Assembly: GCA_016182605.1 (NCBI GenBank)
Contig: JACPGE010000002.1
Location: 1-54,257 of the forward strand
Direction of reading: 5' to 3'
DNA length: 54,257 nt
Source of the DNA: Candidatus Hydrogenedentota bacterium
GTDB taxonomy: Bacteria; Hydrogenedentota; Hydrogenedentia; Hydrogenedentales; JAEUWI01
The notes beneath the pieces were generated by a model. The model made no database searches and had not been told where the DNA came from. It saw only the letters and a program-made list of their open reading frames with translations. Positions 26,401-34,587 of this stretch are shown here, in pieces (position 1 is the first letter of the stretch; every line of letters begins with the position of its first letter). The translations under genes were made by a program, and so were the position numbers.

Positions 26401-27020
26401 GCATGGCCCCGCCGCTGCACCGCCTGAAGCACCGCTTTAACGACGACGAAGTGCGGCAACTCCTGAAGACCGGGCGCAATGGCATGCCCGTGGCCGAGGG
26501 ACTGAAGGACGAAGACGTGCAGCCGCTGCTGGACTACCTCTTCCTGCGCGACGTGCCTGCGGAGGCCCTGAGGGACGCGCCTGAAGGCGAACTGCGCTAC
26601 ACCTACAATGGCTATCCCAAACTGCTCGATCCTGATGGCTATCCCGGCTGTAAGCCGCCCTGGGGCACCTTGAACTGCATCGACCTCGCGTCGGGCAAGC
26701 TCGTGTGGCAGGTGCCGCTGGGGGTGTACCCGGACCTGGCGGAATGGGGCGAGGACGATACCGGCGCGGAAAACTTCGGGGGACCCACGGTGACTGCGGG
26801 GGGCGTGGTGTTCTGCGCGGGCGCCGCAGACAACCTGATCCGCGGCTTCGACTCGGCAACCGGCGCAGTATTGTGGGAGCACAAACTGCCCTTCGGCGGC
26901 TATGCGCCACCTGCGGTCTACGAGGTGGGCGGCAAGGAGTATGTGGTTATCCCGGCCACGGGTGGCGGGAAGCTGGGTACAGAGAAGGGCGATGCGTGGG
27001 TGGCGTTTGCGCTGCCGTGA
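23448..27020 (+). CDS. Exported fusion of TIM-barrel isomerase-like, LamG, PQQ quinoprotein propeller and cytochrome c
   Basis: A 1190-residue protein with signal peptide MKLSPFLLIALTIAGTAAPALA. Residues 30-290 resemble the xylose isomerase-like/AP-endonuclease-2 TIM barrel (HNVQTELWITMGGGEIV, NQHHGHHHVARFPELL, NLNGMEPDGD), with metal-ligand-type Glu and His. Residues 320-500 resemble a LamG/concanavalin sandwich. From about 540 a PQQ-type eight-bladed propeller begins (WQRSHGDAHNTRYAA), with tryptophan-docking repeats such as ALDAARGMERWRF. A c-type haem domain interrupts it, with CMKCH at residues 973-977 and distal Met in NGMPVAEG. Propeller blades resume after it and end at 1190. The architecture suggests oxidation of a sugar-derived substrate at PQQ, electrons leaving through the fused haem, with binding and isomerising modules attached. 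PQQ binding is inferred; no PQQ synthesis gene is nearby. A shorter paralogue is at 39018. Confidence 0.88.
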   Translation: MKLSPFLLIALTIAGTAAPALAQPAQGQTGAALFERGNLMAWCIVPFDAKKRGPEARAEMLSRMGFTQLAYDWRAEHIPTFDEEIETLARYGIALRAFWFPGALNEEAEAILAALKRHNVQTELWITMGGGEIVCTPEEQTKRVAEHVAAIRPLAERAAQQGCKVGLYNHGSWFGEPGNQIAIVEALKTQGITNVGLVYNQHHGHHHVARFPELLKQMLPYLYCINLNGMEPDGDRTGKKIWPLGSGSQDKELLRTIRDSGYTGPIGILNHTEKDAEAVLMDNLAGLDWIVPQLDGTAPTAPRPNLLPEEQGANVAAPGRSEAFGLALTGGLVAPGNAAFRTPPFTVECRTKLNGAANFNILVANDTKASGTHWEIFTEAGTGRLAVYTPGLSPDHLRTDWALTDGKWRHVAMQVGMDTIALYVDGNLIAEQAFTVKGLAPVPGSLAIGRLVEGGLSCDGAMDDVRISSGLRKIEDGDRPLQEDASTLALWSFDDLPKTAQAPARPAPVEDAARRAALPEFQIIPAADTESLAPAQAPPPGYYTTWQRSHGDAHNTRYAAAREITRENVGQLQQAWIYRSGDGPENVQCNPIVVRDLLIAPTSGQHLVALDAARGMERWRFKPEGRPAHRGLVYWPGDATNAERLLVPAGEYLYALDPTTGAPLDAFGQHGRIACGVSVVAPAVYQNVLVVPGYLRDVWGFDVRSGARLWTFHTIPADGEWGRDTWDEPEEGANCWGGMALDETRGIAYISTGSPKDNFAGNTHQGQNLFANCVIALNALTGERLWHFQEIRHDIWDLDLPAPPNLVSIGWKGKRVDAVAQVTKMGNTLLLDRVSGAPLFPFRLRRAPASLLPGERTWPYQPAPELPEPFARVGFTPGDVTERTREAHTAIMLRLASANTGWFAPFEENKGTALYGFHGGAEWTGAAFDPESGRLYVSANNIPWLVTVFRPDPAVHAPGAPPTRGRVVYEELCMKCHGTDRFGVGMAPPLHRLKHRFNDDEVRQLLKTGRNGMPVAEGLKDEDVQPLLDYLFLRDVPAEALRDAPEGELRYTYNGYPKLLDPDGYPGCKPPWGTLNCIDLASGKLVWQVPLGVYPDLAEWGEDDTGAENFGGPTVTAGGVVFCAGAADNLIRGFDSATGAVLWEHKLPFGGYAPPAVYEVGGKEYVVIPATGGGKLGTEKGDAWVAFALP

Positions 27021-27036
27021 AGGGGGGATCTGAATT

Positions 27037-27094
27037 GCGGGCGGGACGCCCACCCTCCTGTCTCGTTCCCACGCTCCCCCGTGGGAATGCATAC
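27037..27094 (+). repeat. Dispersed palindromic repeat, copy 1 (GCGGGACGCCC + GTTCCCACG...CGTGGGAATGC)
   Basis: Two parts: a GC hairpin unit GGGCGGGACGCCCACCCTCC and a second palindrome, GTTCCCACG to CGTGGGAATGCATAC. The same two-part unit recurs at 27845-27904, and the second part again, inverted, at 27921-27950 and 44054-44082. It begins 16 bases after the stop of the quinoprotein gene and may serve as its terminator. Confidence 0.8.
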
Positions 27095-27844
27095 ATACAG
27101 CGCCAAGTTGATCTGGCGCAGAACCGCCAACGCCTGCGAAATCGAACCCATCCATAATAATCGTATTTTTCGTATATATAGAAATTATTGACAATAAAAT
27201 ACCCCTCGTTTCGCAAGTCAGGGCGCGTCCTATCTGTGAAAACCATCGCAATCCACGGACGCCCTTCCCCATCCTCCTTCAGTGCGCTCCGTGTCTTCCG
27301 TGGTTTCATTTCCTTCCCAACTCGTGCCTTATGAGGTTGCCTGCCCCTCGTTTCGCACAGCACCGACCCCTCCCCATTCGTGTGCATCGGCGTTCATTCG
27401 TGGTTTTATGCTTCCCCGATCCCCTCCCGCTCAGGGGCGATCGGACTTCTCCTGAGACACCCTTTATCGCGCGGCCGCCCTTCAACTCCTTTGCGTCTTT
27501 GCGGCTTTGCGTGAGACAGCTTTCCCACAGCAAGCCTCAGCTCCCCCCTCGTCTCGCCAATTCCCCGTCCTCACTTTCGTTCCGTACGTGGTCGATCGCC
27601 GCTTCCGGACCCTCGTTTCGCAAACCCACCCCACGTCCACCGGTCTGCGGCACTCCCAGCAGTTTCCGACCCCAGACTTTCTTCCCCCCCCCCCACTGCA
27701 ATCCCTGCCCAATATAGATAGAGCCGCACAAGTGGCGTTCCTCTGCGCCCCCTGCCGGGCTCAGGAAATGGGATGGAATAATCCGGGGTAGCAGTGAAGG
27801 TGATGAAAAAAACTGGGGGGTTGAGGGCGGATTCGCGACAGGCT
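27095..27844. other. Gene-free mosaic of dispersed repeat fragments
   Basis: No open frame here looks coding. From left to right: an AT-rich stretch (27140-27200) with TATATA runs; text-like units CCGTGTCTTCCGTGGTTTC (27287-27305) and CATTCGTGGTTTTATG; three copies of CTCGTTTCGCA (27206, 27347 and 27613 regions); and the 25-base TTTGCGTC unit at 27490-27514. These unit types are widespread intergenic repeats in PVC-like and related bacteria. No promoter for the downstream gene is obvious. Confidence 0.6.
27490..27514 (+). repeat. Short dispersed repeat of the GCGTCTTTGCGGCTTTGCG type
   Basis: Positions 27493-27514 are an exact inverted copy of 4227-4248, 23 kb away, showing a mobile or convertible sequence family within this genome. 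Confidence 0.75.
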
Positions 27845-27950
27845 CGGGCGGGACGCCCGCCCTCCTGCCTCTCGTTCCCACGGTCCCCCGTGGGAATGCG
27901 TATGCGTTGCGAGGTAGTCGTATGCATTCCCACGGAGGACCGTGGGAACG
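27845..27950. repeat. Inverted pair of the GTTCCCACG palindromic repeat
   Basis: 27845-27904 is a direct copy of 27037-27094 and 27921-27950 is the second half in inverted orientation. The two can fold into an imperfect hairpin with arms of about 32 bases (27873-27904 with 27919-27950) around TTGCGAGGTAG, and each arm contains its own palindrome. This nested structure lies 150 bases before the cyclic-nucleotide-binding gene. Confidence 0.75.
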
Positions 27951-28100
27951 GGTAACACCGGGACATTTCTAAGGAATTTTGACAGTTGGAGCTTGCCGCA
28001 TTGCGCCTCTTCCCACCGATGCGCTAGAGTAGCCGCAACGGCCGGGACTTCCGCCTTTCCGGCCCGTTGCGGGGCATGGGCGTACCGAAGGGAACAGAAA

Positions 28101-28538
28101 ATGAGCACAGAAGAAATCATCGATCGCATCAAGGCCATCGGATTCATGAAGGCCATCGATTCCCAATTGCAGAACAAGGTAATCGACCTGTTTCGCACGT
28201 GCAGCCAGGGATCCACGGTCAAGGCGGGCACGCCCCTCTTTCGAGAGGGCGAGGCAACGACAAACGAAGGCATACTCTTCCTGAGCGGCACGGTGCTGAT
28301 ACGCAAGGCGAACGCCCCGGAGATGGAGGCGCATGCCCCCGACCTGTTGGGGGAAATGGGCCAGTTCAATCCGGCGAACAAACGCACGGCCACGGTGCTG
28401 GCCCAGAGCGATTTGAAGGTGTTGCGCTTCGACTGGAAGGTCTTCTACGAAGGGGCGGAGCAGAAGCTTAGTCAGGCCGAGCGCGGCAAGCTCAGCCAGG
28501 CCTTGCAGGAGCACGCCTGGAAACACTTCACAGAGTAA
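28101..28538 (+). CDS. Stand-alone cyclic nucleotide-binding domain protein
   Basis: A 145-residue cytoplasmic protein; ATG 28101 is preceded by GAAGGGA. A longer frame reaching back to 27942 runs through the repeat region and is not credible. The whole protein is one cNMP-binding beta-roll: N-terminal helix, GTPLFREGEATTNEGILFLSG, then the phosphate-binding cassette LLGEMGQFNPANKRTATV with the cyclic phosphate-binding Arg. There is no DNA-binding HTH, so it is not a Crp-type regulator; it probably signals through protein contacts. The ligand (cAMP, cGMP or other) is unknown. It shares direction with the secreted enzyme that starts 44 bases later. Confidence 0.8.
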   Translation: MSTEEIIDRIKAIGFMKAIDSQLQNKVIDLFRTCSQGSTVKAGTPLFREGEATTNEGILFLSGTVLIRKANAPEMEAHAPDLLGEMGQFNPANKRTATVLAQSDLKVLRFDWKVFYEGAEQKLSQAERGKLSQALQEHAWKHFTE

Positions 28539-28582
28539 GAAGCGAGGCCGCGCGTGCCCACGCGCGAGCGCGGGAGATTCAC

Positions 28583-30109
28583 GTGCGCCTGAGCGCCCCA
28601 TTCACACGATCCCTGGCCATCGCTTCGCTCCTGCTTGCGCCCGCCGCACGGGCCGCGGAGCCGCTGACGGCGGAGGAACTGCTGGGCGCGGTGACCGGCT
28701 GCATCGATCGCCTGATTGCGCATGGAACGGATCGTTATGGCGCGGTGCAGACGCCCATGTTCATGAGCGTGATCGATGTGCGCACGAATGCATCGCCGCG
28801 CGAGCCGGAAGTCTTTGATGCCATGATCCGCAGCGAGGGGCGCCTGCACCGGCGCAATCCCGGCGGCGCCGACCTCTGGGAGGATCAACCCCTCCTGCGC
28901 GCGATGTATCACCTCGCGGAGCACCACGGCAAGACACACTACGCCGATGCCGCGGATGCGTACACCCGGGCCTTCTTCGAGCGTTCGGTGAAAGAAAATG
29001 GGCTGCTCGCGTGGGGTTCGCACATCTACTACGACGCGTATACCGACGCGCCCGGCGGCGATGGGGAGGGCAAGGGCCCGAATGAGACGCTGGTGCTATT
29101 GCCCGAGTGGGAGCGGATGTGGGCGGTCGATGCCGCGCGCGTGCGGCGGGAAGCCGATCTCATGTGGGAATGGCACATGGTCGATCCCGCGACGGGCGAA
29201 TTCAACCGGCACGACGACAAGCAGCCCGGCTGCGACTTTGCGTTTTACGGCGGCGAGCTGGCATGCGTATCCGCGTTTGTGTATGGCAAGACGCAGGAAG
29301 CGCTCTACCTGGAGCGGGCGAAGATCGTTGCGAACCGGCACTGGAACGCGCGCGATCCGGACACCAACCTGTGCCCCGATGCGCCAGGCACGGGGGACCG
29401 CTATGACGCGCACCACTGCTTCACCACGATTACAGGGCCGTACGCGGCGCTGCTGCTGCGCTGCAGCGAGTACTCGGGCGATCCCCTGTTTCGCGAGATG
29501 GCGCTGGCCTACCTCCGCGCATATTTGAAGCACGGCTGGGACGGCGAGGCGAAACGCTGGCGCGCGATGCTTGCACTGGATGGCACGCCGGTCATGGAGC
29601 AGGAGAAGGGCGGCGGCTACGACGTGTGGAAACCAACGGGCTATATCGACGTCTGGCGCGCGATCATGTTTTCCTACGAGTTCCCGTCCATCGCGGCACA
29701 GAGCGCCGTCTATGCCTGGGAAGTAACGGGCGATGCGGACGCACTCGCGAGCGCGAAACATTGGGCCGAAAACATTCGCGCGGAAATGCCCGCTTCGTAT
29801 GGGCGGCGCTGGGGCGCGGAGATCGAGAAGGCCATGCCCGGGGCGCAGGCCCTCGGCGGCGCGTACGCGGAAGAATATGGCCGCATGATTTCTTTTTTTC
29901 TGCGGCTCCACCGCGCCGCGGGAAACCCTGCCGATCTATCCACGGCGCAGGATCTGGCGCGGGAAGCCTTGGCGAAGCTCTCTGAAAATGGCTGGCTCAA
30001 GGGCTGCCCGGCCAAACCATACTATGAATCCACCGACGGCGTGGGCTTTCTGCTTTGCGCGTTGCTCGAGCTTGCCGAACCCGGCACGGCGATGCCGCCC
30101 AATTTTTGA
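28583..30109 (+). CDS. Secreted (alpha/alpha) helical-barrel protein, probable glycosidase or polysaccharide lyase
   Basis: A 508-residue protein starting at GTG 28583, with GGGAG (28572-28576) six bases upstream. Signal peptide: MRLSAPFTRSLAIASLLLAPAARAA. The rest is almost all paired helices separated by short loops, with repeated WxxN, DLWEDQPLLRAMYHL, GLLAWGSHIYYD, HHCFTTITGPYAALLLR and GGYDVWKPTGYIDVW. This pattern is typical of six-hairpin glycosidases and helical pectate-lyase-like enzymes. Acidic and His residues (GCDFAFYGGEL, DAHHCF) could be catalytic, but I cannot name the family. It probably acts on extracellular carbohydrate; this is inferred from fold and export. It follows the cNMP-binding gene closely. 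Confidence 0.7.
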   Translation: MRLSAPFTRSLAIASLLLAPAARAAEPLTAEELLGAVTGCIDRLIAHGTDRYGAVQTPMFMSVIDVRTNASPREPEVFDAMIRSEGRLHRRNPGGADLWEDQPLLRAMYHLAEHHGKTHYADAADAYTRAFFERSVKENGLLAWGSHIYYDAYTDAPGGDGEGKGPNETLVLLPEWERMWAVDAARVRREADLMWEWHMVDPATGEFNRHDDKQPGCDFAFYGGELACVSAFVYGKTQEALYLERAKIVANRHWNARDPDTNLCPDAPGTGDRYDAHHCFTTITGPYAALLLRCSEYSGDPLFREMALAYLRAYLKHGWDGEAKRWRAMLALDGTPVMEQEKGGGYDVWKPTGYIDVWRAIMFSYEFPSIAAQSAVYAWEVTGDADALASAKHWAENIRAEMPASYGRRWGAEIEKAMPGAQALGGAYAEEYGRMISFFLRLHRAAGNPADLSTAQDLAREALAKLSENGWLKGCPAKPYYESTDGVGFLLCALLELAEPGTAMPPNF

Positions 30110-30127
30110 GGGCCCAGGATCTGGGGC

Positions 30128-33100
30128 TTACTGCGCAGATGTATCCGGTGCGGGAGCCTCATCGCCGCGCGCGAGCCACCGGCCCAGCACTTCCGCCAGC
30201 ATCCCGGGGCTGATCGGCTTGGATACGTAGTCATTCATCCCCACTTCGAGGCAATGCTCCCGGTCCCCCTGCATCGCGTTGGCCGTCATGGCAATGATGG
30301 GGATGGCGTGATTCAGCACCGCCGATTCCGGATCCCGCACCCTGGAGGTGGCTTCATAACCGTCCATCTCCGGCATTTGACAATCCATGAAAACCAGGTC
30401 ATACGCGGTCATGCTCATTGCCTGCAGGGCTTCGGCGCCATTCACGGCCGTATCGGCGCGGTAGCCCAGCTTCTGCAGAATTTTCAACGCCACTATCTGA
30501 TTCGTGCGGTTGTCTTCCACCAGCAAAATGCGCGCGTGCTGCTTGTTCGCCTCGGAAACCGTGTGCCGCGTGACGAGTGCGGCCGGCGCCGGATCTGAGG
30601 GCGCGGGATGGGCGCCCAGCACAAGCCGCAGACATGCGTGCAATTGGGTCTCGCGCACGGGCTTGACCAGATAACCCGAGAAACCCAATTGCTCCAGGCG
30701 CGCGGCATCCCCGCGGCGCCCCATCGAAGTCATCATAATCAGCCGGATCCCGGAGAGGAGCGGATTCTCCTTAATCCGCCGCCCGAGTTCCGCACCGGGC
30801 ATGTCCGGCATTTGCACATCGATGATCGCCACTTGCAGGGGCAGGCCGCGCTGGGCCGCGGCTTCCAGGGCGGCCAGGGCCGAAGGGTTGTCTTCCGCCT
30901 CTTCACACTGGCAGCCCCACTGGGTCACAAGCGAACGGACGAGCGCACGATTGTTCGCGTGATCGTCCACGACGAGCACCCGGACGCCCTGGAGGTCGGC
31001 CAGGTGCGGTGGCAGTTGCGATTCGCCCGGCTGTTGTTTCTCGAAGGCGGCAGTAAACCAGAAGGTGGAACCCTCGCCGGGCGAACTCTCGGCGTCAATC
31101 ATGCCGCCCATGAGTTCCACGAGCTGCCGGCAGATTGCGAGGCCCAATCCGGTGCCGCCATAGAGCCGGGTGGTGGAGGCATCGGCCTGGGTAAACGGGG
31201 AGAACAGGGAATCCAGTTTGTCGTGGGAGATACCGATGCCGGAATCCTTCACGCTGAACCGCAACAAGGCTCCCCGCTCATCTTCGCGCGCCACTTCGAC
31301 GCGCAGCATCACCTCGCCTTGGGGGGTGAACTTAATGGCATTGCCGCACAGGTTGAGCAAGACCTGCCGCAGGCGGCCCGGATCGCCCCGCAACAACGAA
31401 GGAACGTTTGGGTCGACCATGCTCAAGAGCTGGATTGCCTTTTCATGGGCCTTGACCGCAATGATCGCGGTGATATCTTCGAGGGCGAGCCGCAGATCGA
31501 AATCGATGGATTCCAGCTCCACTTTCCGGGCTTCGATCTTCGAGAAGTCCAGAATATCGTTGATGAGGGTCAGCAGCGATTCCGCGCTCGTGCGCACGAG
31601 CGTCGCATACTGCTGCTGCTCCTCATTCAGATCGGTCTCGAGCAAGAGGCACGTCATGCCGATCACGCCATTCATCGGCGTGCGAATCTCGTGGCTCATG
31701 TTGGCGAGAAACTCGCCCTTCGCGATATTGGCCTGTTCCGCGCGCGCGGCCATGGCATTCGCAATGGTAATGGCATCTTCCAGTTGCTCGTTAATCCTCA
31801 AGAGTTCGGCTTCCGCTTTCCGGCGATCGGTAATGTCTTGCGCAATGCCCAGATAGCCGGTCACTTCGCCGGTAACGGAGCGGATCGCCGTCACGACCAG
31901 GGAGATGGGCAGGGTGGCGCCGTCATTCCGGACATAGGTCCATTCGCGCCGTTCCGAGCCCTCGCGCTGGGCTTTGGCAACGAACACGCCGAATCCGTTG
32001 ACCTCGCGGCCAAGTTCCTGGCTCAACTCCCGGCTGCGCTGTGCGATTTCCGGTTCGAGATGGATCAGGGCCAGGGTTTGCTTGCCCACCATCTCCGATT
32101 CGCGGTATCCGAGCATGCGCGCGGCGCCACGATTGAAAACCTTAATTAACCCGTCTGGATCGGTGGCAATGATGGCGACTTCGGAGGCGGCCTCCAGCAC
32201 GTCGCTGAGCATCTTCTGGGAACGCCGCACGGCCTCCTCGGACTGCAGGCGCGCGGTAATGTCCCGTGCGGCGGTATACACCAGGTTGCCCGCGGGATAC
32301 GAACGCCACTCCACATCCCGGTACGAGCCATCGTAACTGCGGTAGCGGTTGATAAAATTCATCACCGGGTCCCCCTGTCCCAGCCGGCTCAGAACCTCCA
32401 GGGTGGCGCTCATGTCATCGGGGTGCACGAAACTGAGGAAGCTTTGCCCCTCCAAACTGCTGCGGGGATAGCCGAGAATCTGTTCCCACGCGCGGTTGAC
32501 CTTGACAAAATTGCCCTTTACATCGGCGATGCAAAGGAGATCCAATGCGACATTGAAGAAGCTTTCCAATTCCCCGGTAATCACGCGCAGCTCCGCGGTT
32601 CGGGCGGCCACCTCCGTTTCGAGGAAGGCCCGCCGGCGCACGAGGAAGGCGGTGAAGACAATCAATACGATTGTCACCACGGATCCCGCGAGACCGGCGG
32701 TCCAGCCCGCGCGCAAGGGGTGGGCTGCGAGAAATCCCTCGCCCGGCTCCACCACGAGCACGTAGCACCTGCCGAAGGAAAAGACGGGGAACAAGAGGGC
32801 CGGGCCGCGATCCAGCAAGACCTCCATCCCGTCTTGTCCGGAACTTCGGGCGTCGATTGGGGCGTCCACCGTGGAACAGAGAAAGCGGGGCTCCTGCGAC
32901 ACGCCGAGCAAGAAGAAATCCGCCCGCGTGGCGGTGGCTTGGCTTCCGGCATGACCGAGCGAAGCGCGCAGGTAGCCGCCCAATTCGAGCACGGCGATCA
33001 CGAAATCGCTTTTTCTGCCAGACGCCTCTCCCCCGGCGGAAAGTGGATAGAACACGAGGATGCTGGCCTCCGGCGCCGGCCCGGCATCCTGGACCAGATT

Positions 33101-34345
33101 GACGGCATCCGACGCGCAGGACAATCCCGTATTCATGGCCTCGGAGAGCGCTGCAAAGCGCAACTGCTCCGAACCGAGATCGTAGCCCAGGGCGGCGATA
33201 TTCTCTTCCTCTGGCACCACATAGCGCACGGGGAAATAGGCTTCGCGGCCACGCGCGGGCTCCTTGGCGCCGCCGGGGCCGCGCTGCCAGATCTGAAAGC
33301 CGGGCATTCCATCTGATCTTGCGGCGGCTTCGATGGAGGCCAATTCCTCCGCAGGAATCCGCGGCGCCCATTCCAGGGCCTGGATGCAATTCTGCCGCGC
33401 CATGGCGCCGGCAAAGCGCCGGAAGTCTTCGCGGCTCATGCTTTCGGAAGCGGCGCAGTAGCGCGCGAGGCTTCCGAGCAATTCCTCCCGGAGGTCGTGA
33501 AAACTGTCCACCACCTGGGCGGATTCCGCTTCCGCGAGGTGCGCAAAGACCGATCGGGCCGCCCTCTCTTCGCCCTCATGCAGCACCACGGCCACCAGCA
33601 CGGTCAGCACCGCGCCGAAGACGCCAAGAATCTGGCACTCGGCGTAACGCAACCCATGCTGTTGCGCGACGGGTAGCGCATCCCGCACCCCCAGGAGCAG
33701 CGCCCCAACGGCAAGCACCAAAACCAGGAGGGCTGTCCAAATCAGGGTCTGCCACCACTCCCAATCCTTTGCAGCCTGAAACTCGCCGGCCTCAATATCG
33801 AGACCCACCGCCATCAGTACGCCGCCGGTACGCGGGTCGAGCACCGGAGCAAACGCTGAAATGAAGGTGCCGTACTCGTCTGTATAGGGGCCCTGTGTAA
33901 ATGCGTTGCCTTCACTGAAGAGCCGGATGTTGGCTTCGGTGGGCTCCTCGTAGACGGTGCCGGGCGCGGAAGACATGGGGTCCCCCGGCGTGTAGGTTTC
34001 CGGACCGAAGAGGATCCGGTCCGCGCGGCTGGTCTGCGTATAGATTCCCATGCAGTTTGCCGCGGGAAGATAGGCGGCTAACTGCTGGCACAACCGTTGA
34101 TATTCCGGATTGTGCAAGTCGGCTTCCGTGAAAGTGAGCGCCTTCACGGACTCGGGGGAAATGGCGCGAGCGATGGAGCGCGCCTGAGAGAGAAGCCCCG
34201 CGCGCAGCTCCTGGTCCACCAATTCCGCACGGCGTTCTGCCGTCCAGATGCCGCCGCCGAGCACGACGGCCAAGACCAGCGGTATGGTCCAGCGCCACCA
34301 GCGCGATTCCCTGCCCGCCATATGCATATTTTTCACTTCTACCAT
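30128..34345 (-). CDS. Hybrid sensor histidine kinase with CHASE-like sensor, PAS repeats, kinase and two receivers
   Basis: About 1405 residues. The true start is uncertain (GTG 34390, ATG 34345, 34327 or 34321); I chose ATG 34345, and all precede the first transmembrane helix (TIPLVLAVVLGGGIW). Membrane helices lie near 20-35, 205-235, 250-270 and 565-590, with two extracytoplasmic sensor parts; the second (about 275-565) is CHASE-like. PAS domains follow at about 600-725, 730-850 and possibly a PAC at 840. HisKA has SHEIRTPMNGVIGM (His near 883), HATPase has GGTGLGLAICRQL. Two receivers have IIDVQMPDMPG (Asp near 1173) and FMDCQMPEMDGY (Asp near 1319). It perceives an outside signal and probably feeds a partner regulator that is not adjacent. 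Confidence 0.88.
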   Translation of the reverse strand: MVEVKNMHMAGRESRWWRWTIPLVLAVVLGGGIWTAERRAELVDQELRAGLLSQARSIARAISPESVKALTFTEADLHNPEYQRLCQQLAAYLPAANCMGIYTQTSRADRILFGPETYTPGDPMSSAPGTVYEEPTEANIRLFSEGNAFTQGPYTDEYGTFISAFAPVLDPRTGGVLMAVGLDIEAGEFQAAKDWEWWQTLIWTALLVLVLAVGALLLGVRDALPVAQQHGLRYAECQILGVFGAVLTVLVAVVLHEGEERAARSVFAHLAEAESAQVVDSFHDLREELLGSLARYCAASESMSREDFRRFAGAMARQNCIQALEWAPRIPAEELASIEAAARSDGMPGFQIWQRGPGGAKEPARGREAYFPVRYVVPEEENIAALGYDLGSEQLRFAALSEAMNTGLSCASDAVNLVQDAGPAPEASILVFYPLSAGGEASGRKSDFVIAVLELGGYLRASLGHAGSQATATRADFFLLGVSQEPRFLCSTVDAPIDARSSGQDGMEVLLDRGPALLFPVFSFGRCYVLVVEPGEGFLAAHPLRAGWTAGLAGSVVTIVLIVFTAFLVRRRAFLETEVAARTAELRVITGELESFFNVALDLLCIADVKGNFVKVNRAWEQILGYPRSSLEGQSFLSFVHPDDMSATLEVLSRLGQGDPVMNFINRYRSYDGSYRDVEWRSYPAGNLVYTAARDITARLQSEEAVRRSQKMLSDVLEAASEVAIIATDPDGLIKVFNRGAARMLGYRESEMVGKQTLALIHLEPEIAQRSRELSQELGREVNGFGVFVAKAQREGSERREWTYVRNDGATLPISLVVTAIRSVTGEVTGYLGIAQDITDRRKAEAELLRINEQLEDAITIANAMAARAEQANIAKGEFLANMSHEIRTPMNGVIGMTCLLLETDLNEEQQQYATLVRTSAESLLTLINDILDFSKIEARKVELESIDFDLRLALEDITAIIAVKAHEKAIQLLSMVDPNVPSLLRGDPGRLRQVLLNLCGNAIKFTPQGEVMLRVEVAREDERGALLRFSVKDSGIGISHDKLDSLFSPFTQADASTTRLYGGTGLGLAICRQLVELMGGMIDAESSPGEGSTFWFTAAFEKQQPGESQLPPHLADLQGVRVLVVDDHANNRALVRSLVTQWGCQCEEAEDNPSALAALEAAAQRGLPLQVAIIDVQMPDMPGAELGRRIKENPLLSGIRLIMMTSMGRRGDAARLEQLGFSGYLVKPVRETQLHACLRLVLGAHPAPSDPAPAALVTRHTVSEANKQHARILLVEDNRTNQIVALKILQKLGYRADTAVNGAEALQAMSMTAYDLVFMDCQMPEMDGYEATSRVRDPESAVLNHAIPIIAMTANAMQGDREHCLEVGMNDYVSKPISPGMLAEVLGRWLARGDEAPAPDTSAQ

Positions 34346-34550
34346 TTCCAGCCAATCGCAACGGATCCCGCTTCCCGGTGAAGAGCTCACCAGGGCAGAC
34401 CATCGCGAAACCGTTCGAACCCCATCCCGGCCGTGTGACCGTCAGCCCGCGGAGCAGGCCGCATCCAGTTTGAAACACAGAATATTATAGTCACAAGGGC
34501 GCTTCCCTGCATACCTTGTACTTCCGGCGCGCACTGCGCCCCCTGCCGCC

Positions 34551-34580
34551 TTGCCTTTTCGGCCAGACTGCGCCTATAGT
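34551..34580 (+). promoter_or_regulatory. Putative promoter of the MEMO-type gene
   Basis: TTGCCT (34551-34556), an 18-base spacer, TATAGT (34575-34580). The predicted start falls at about 34586-34588, on the ATG itself, so the message may be leaderless; no ribosome site is visible before the ATG. Confidence 0.45.
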
Positions 34581-34587
34581 TGGGTAC

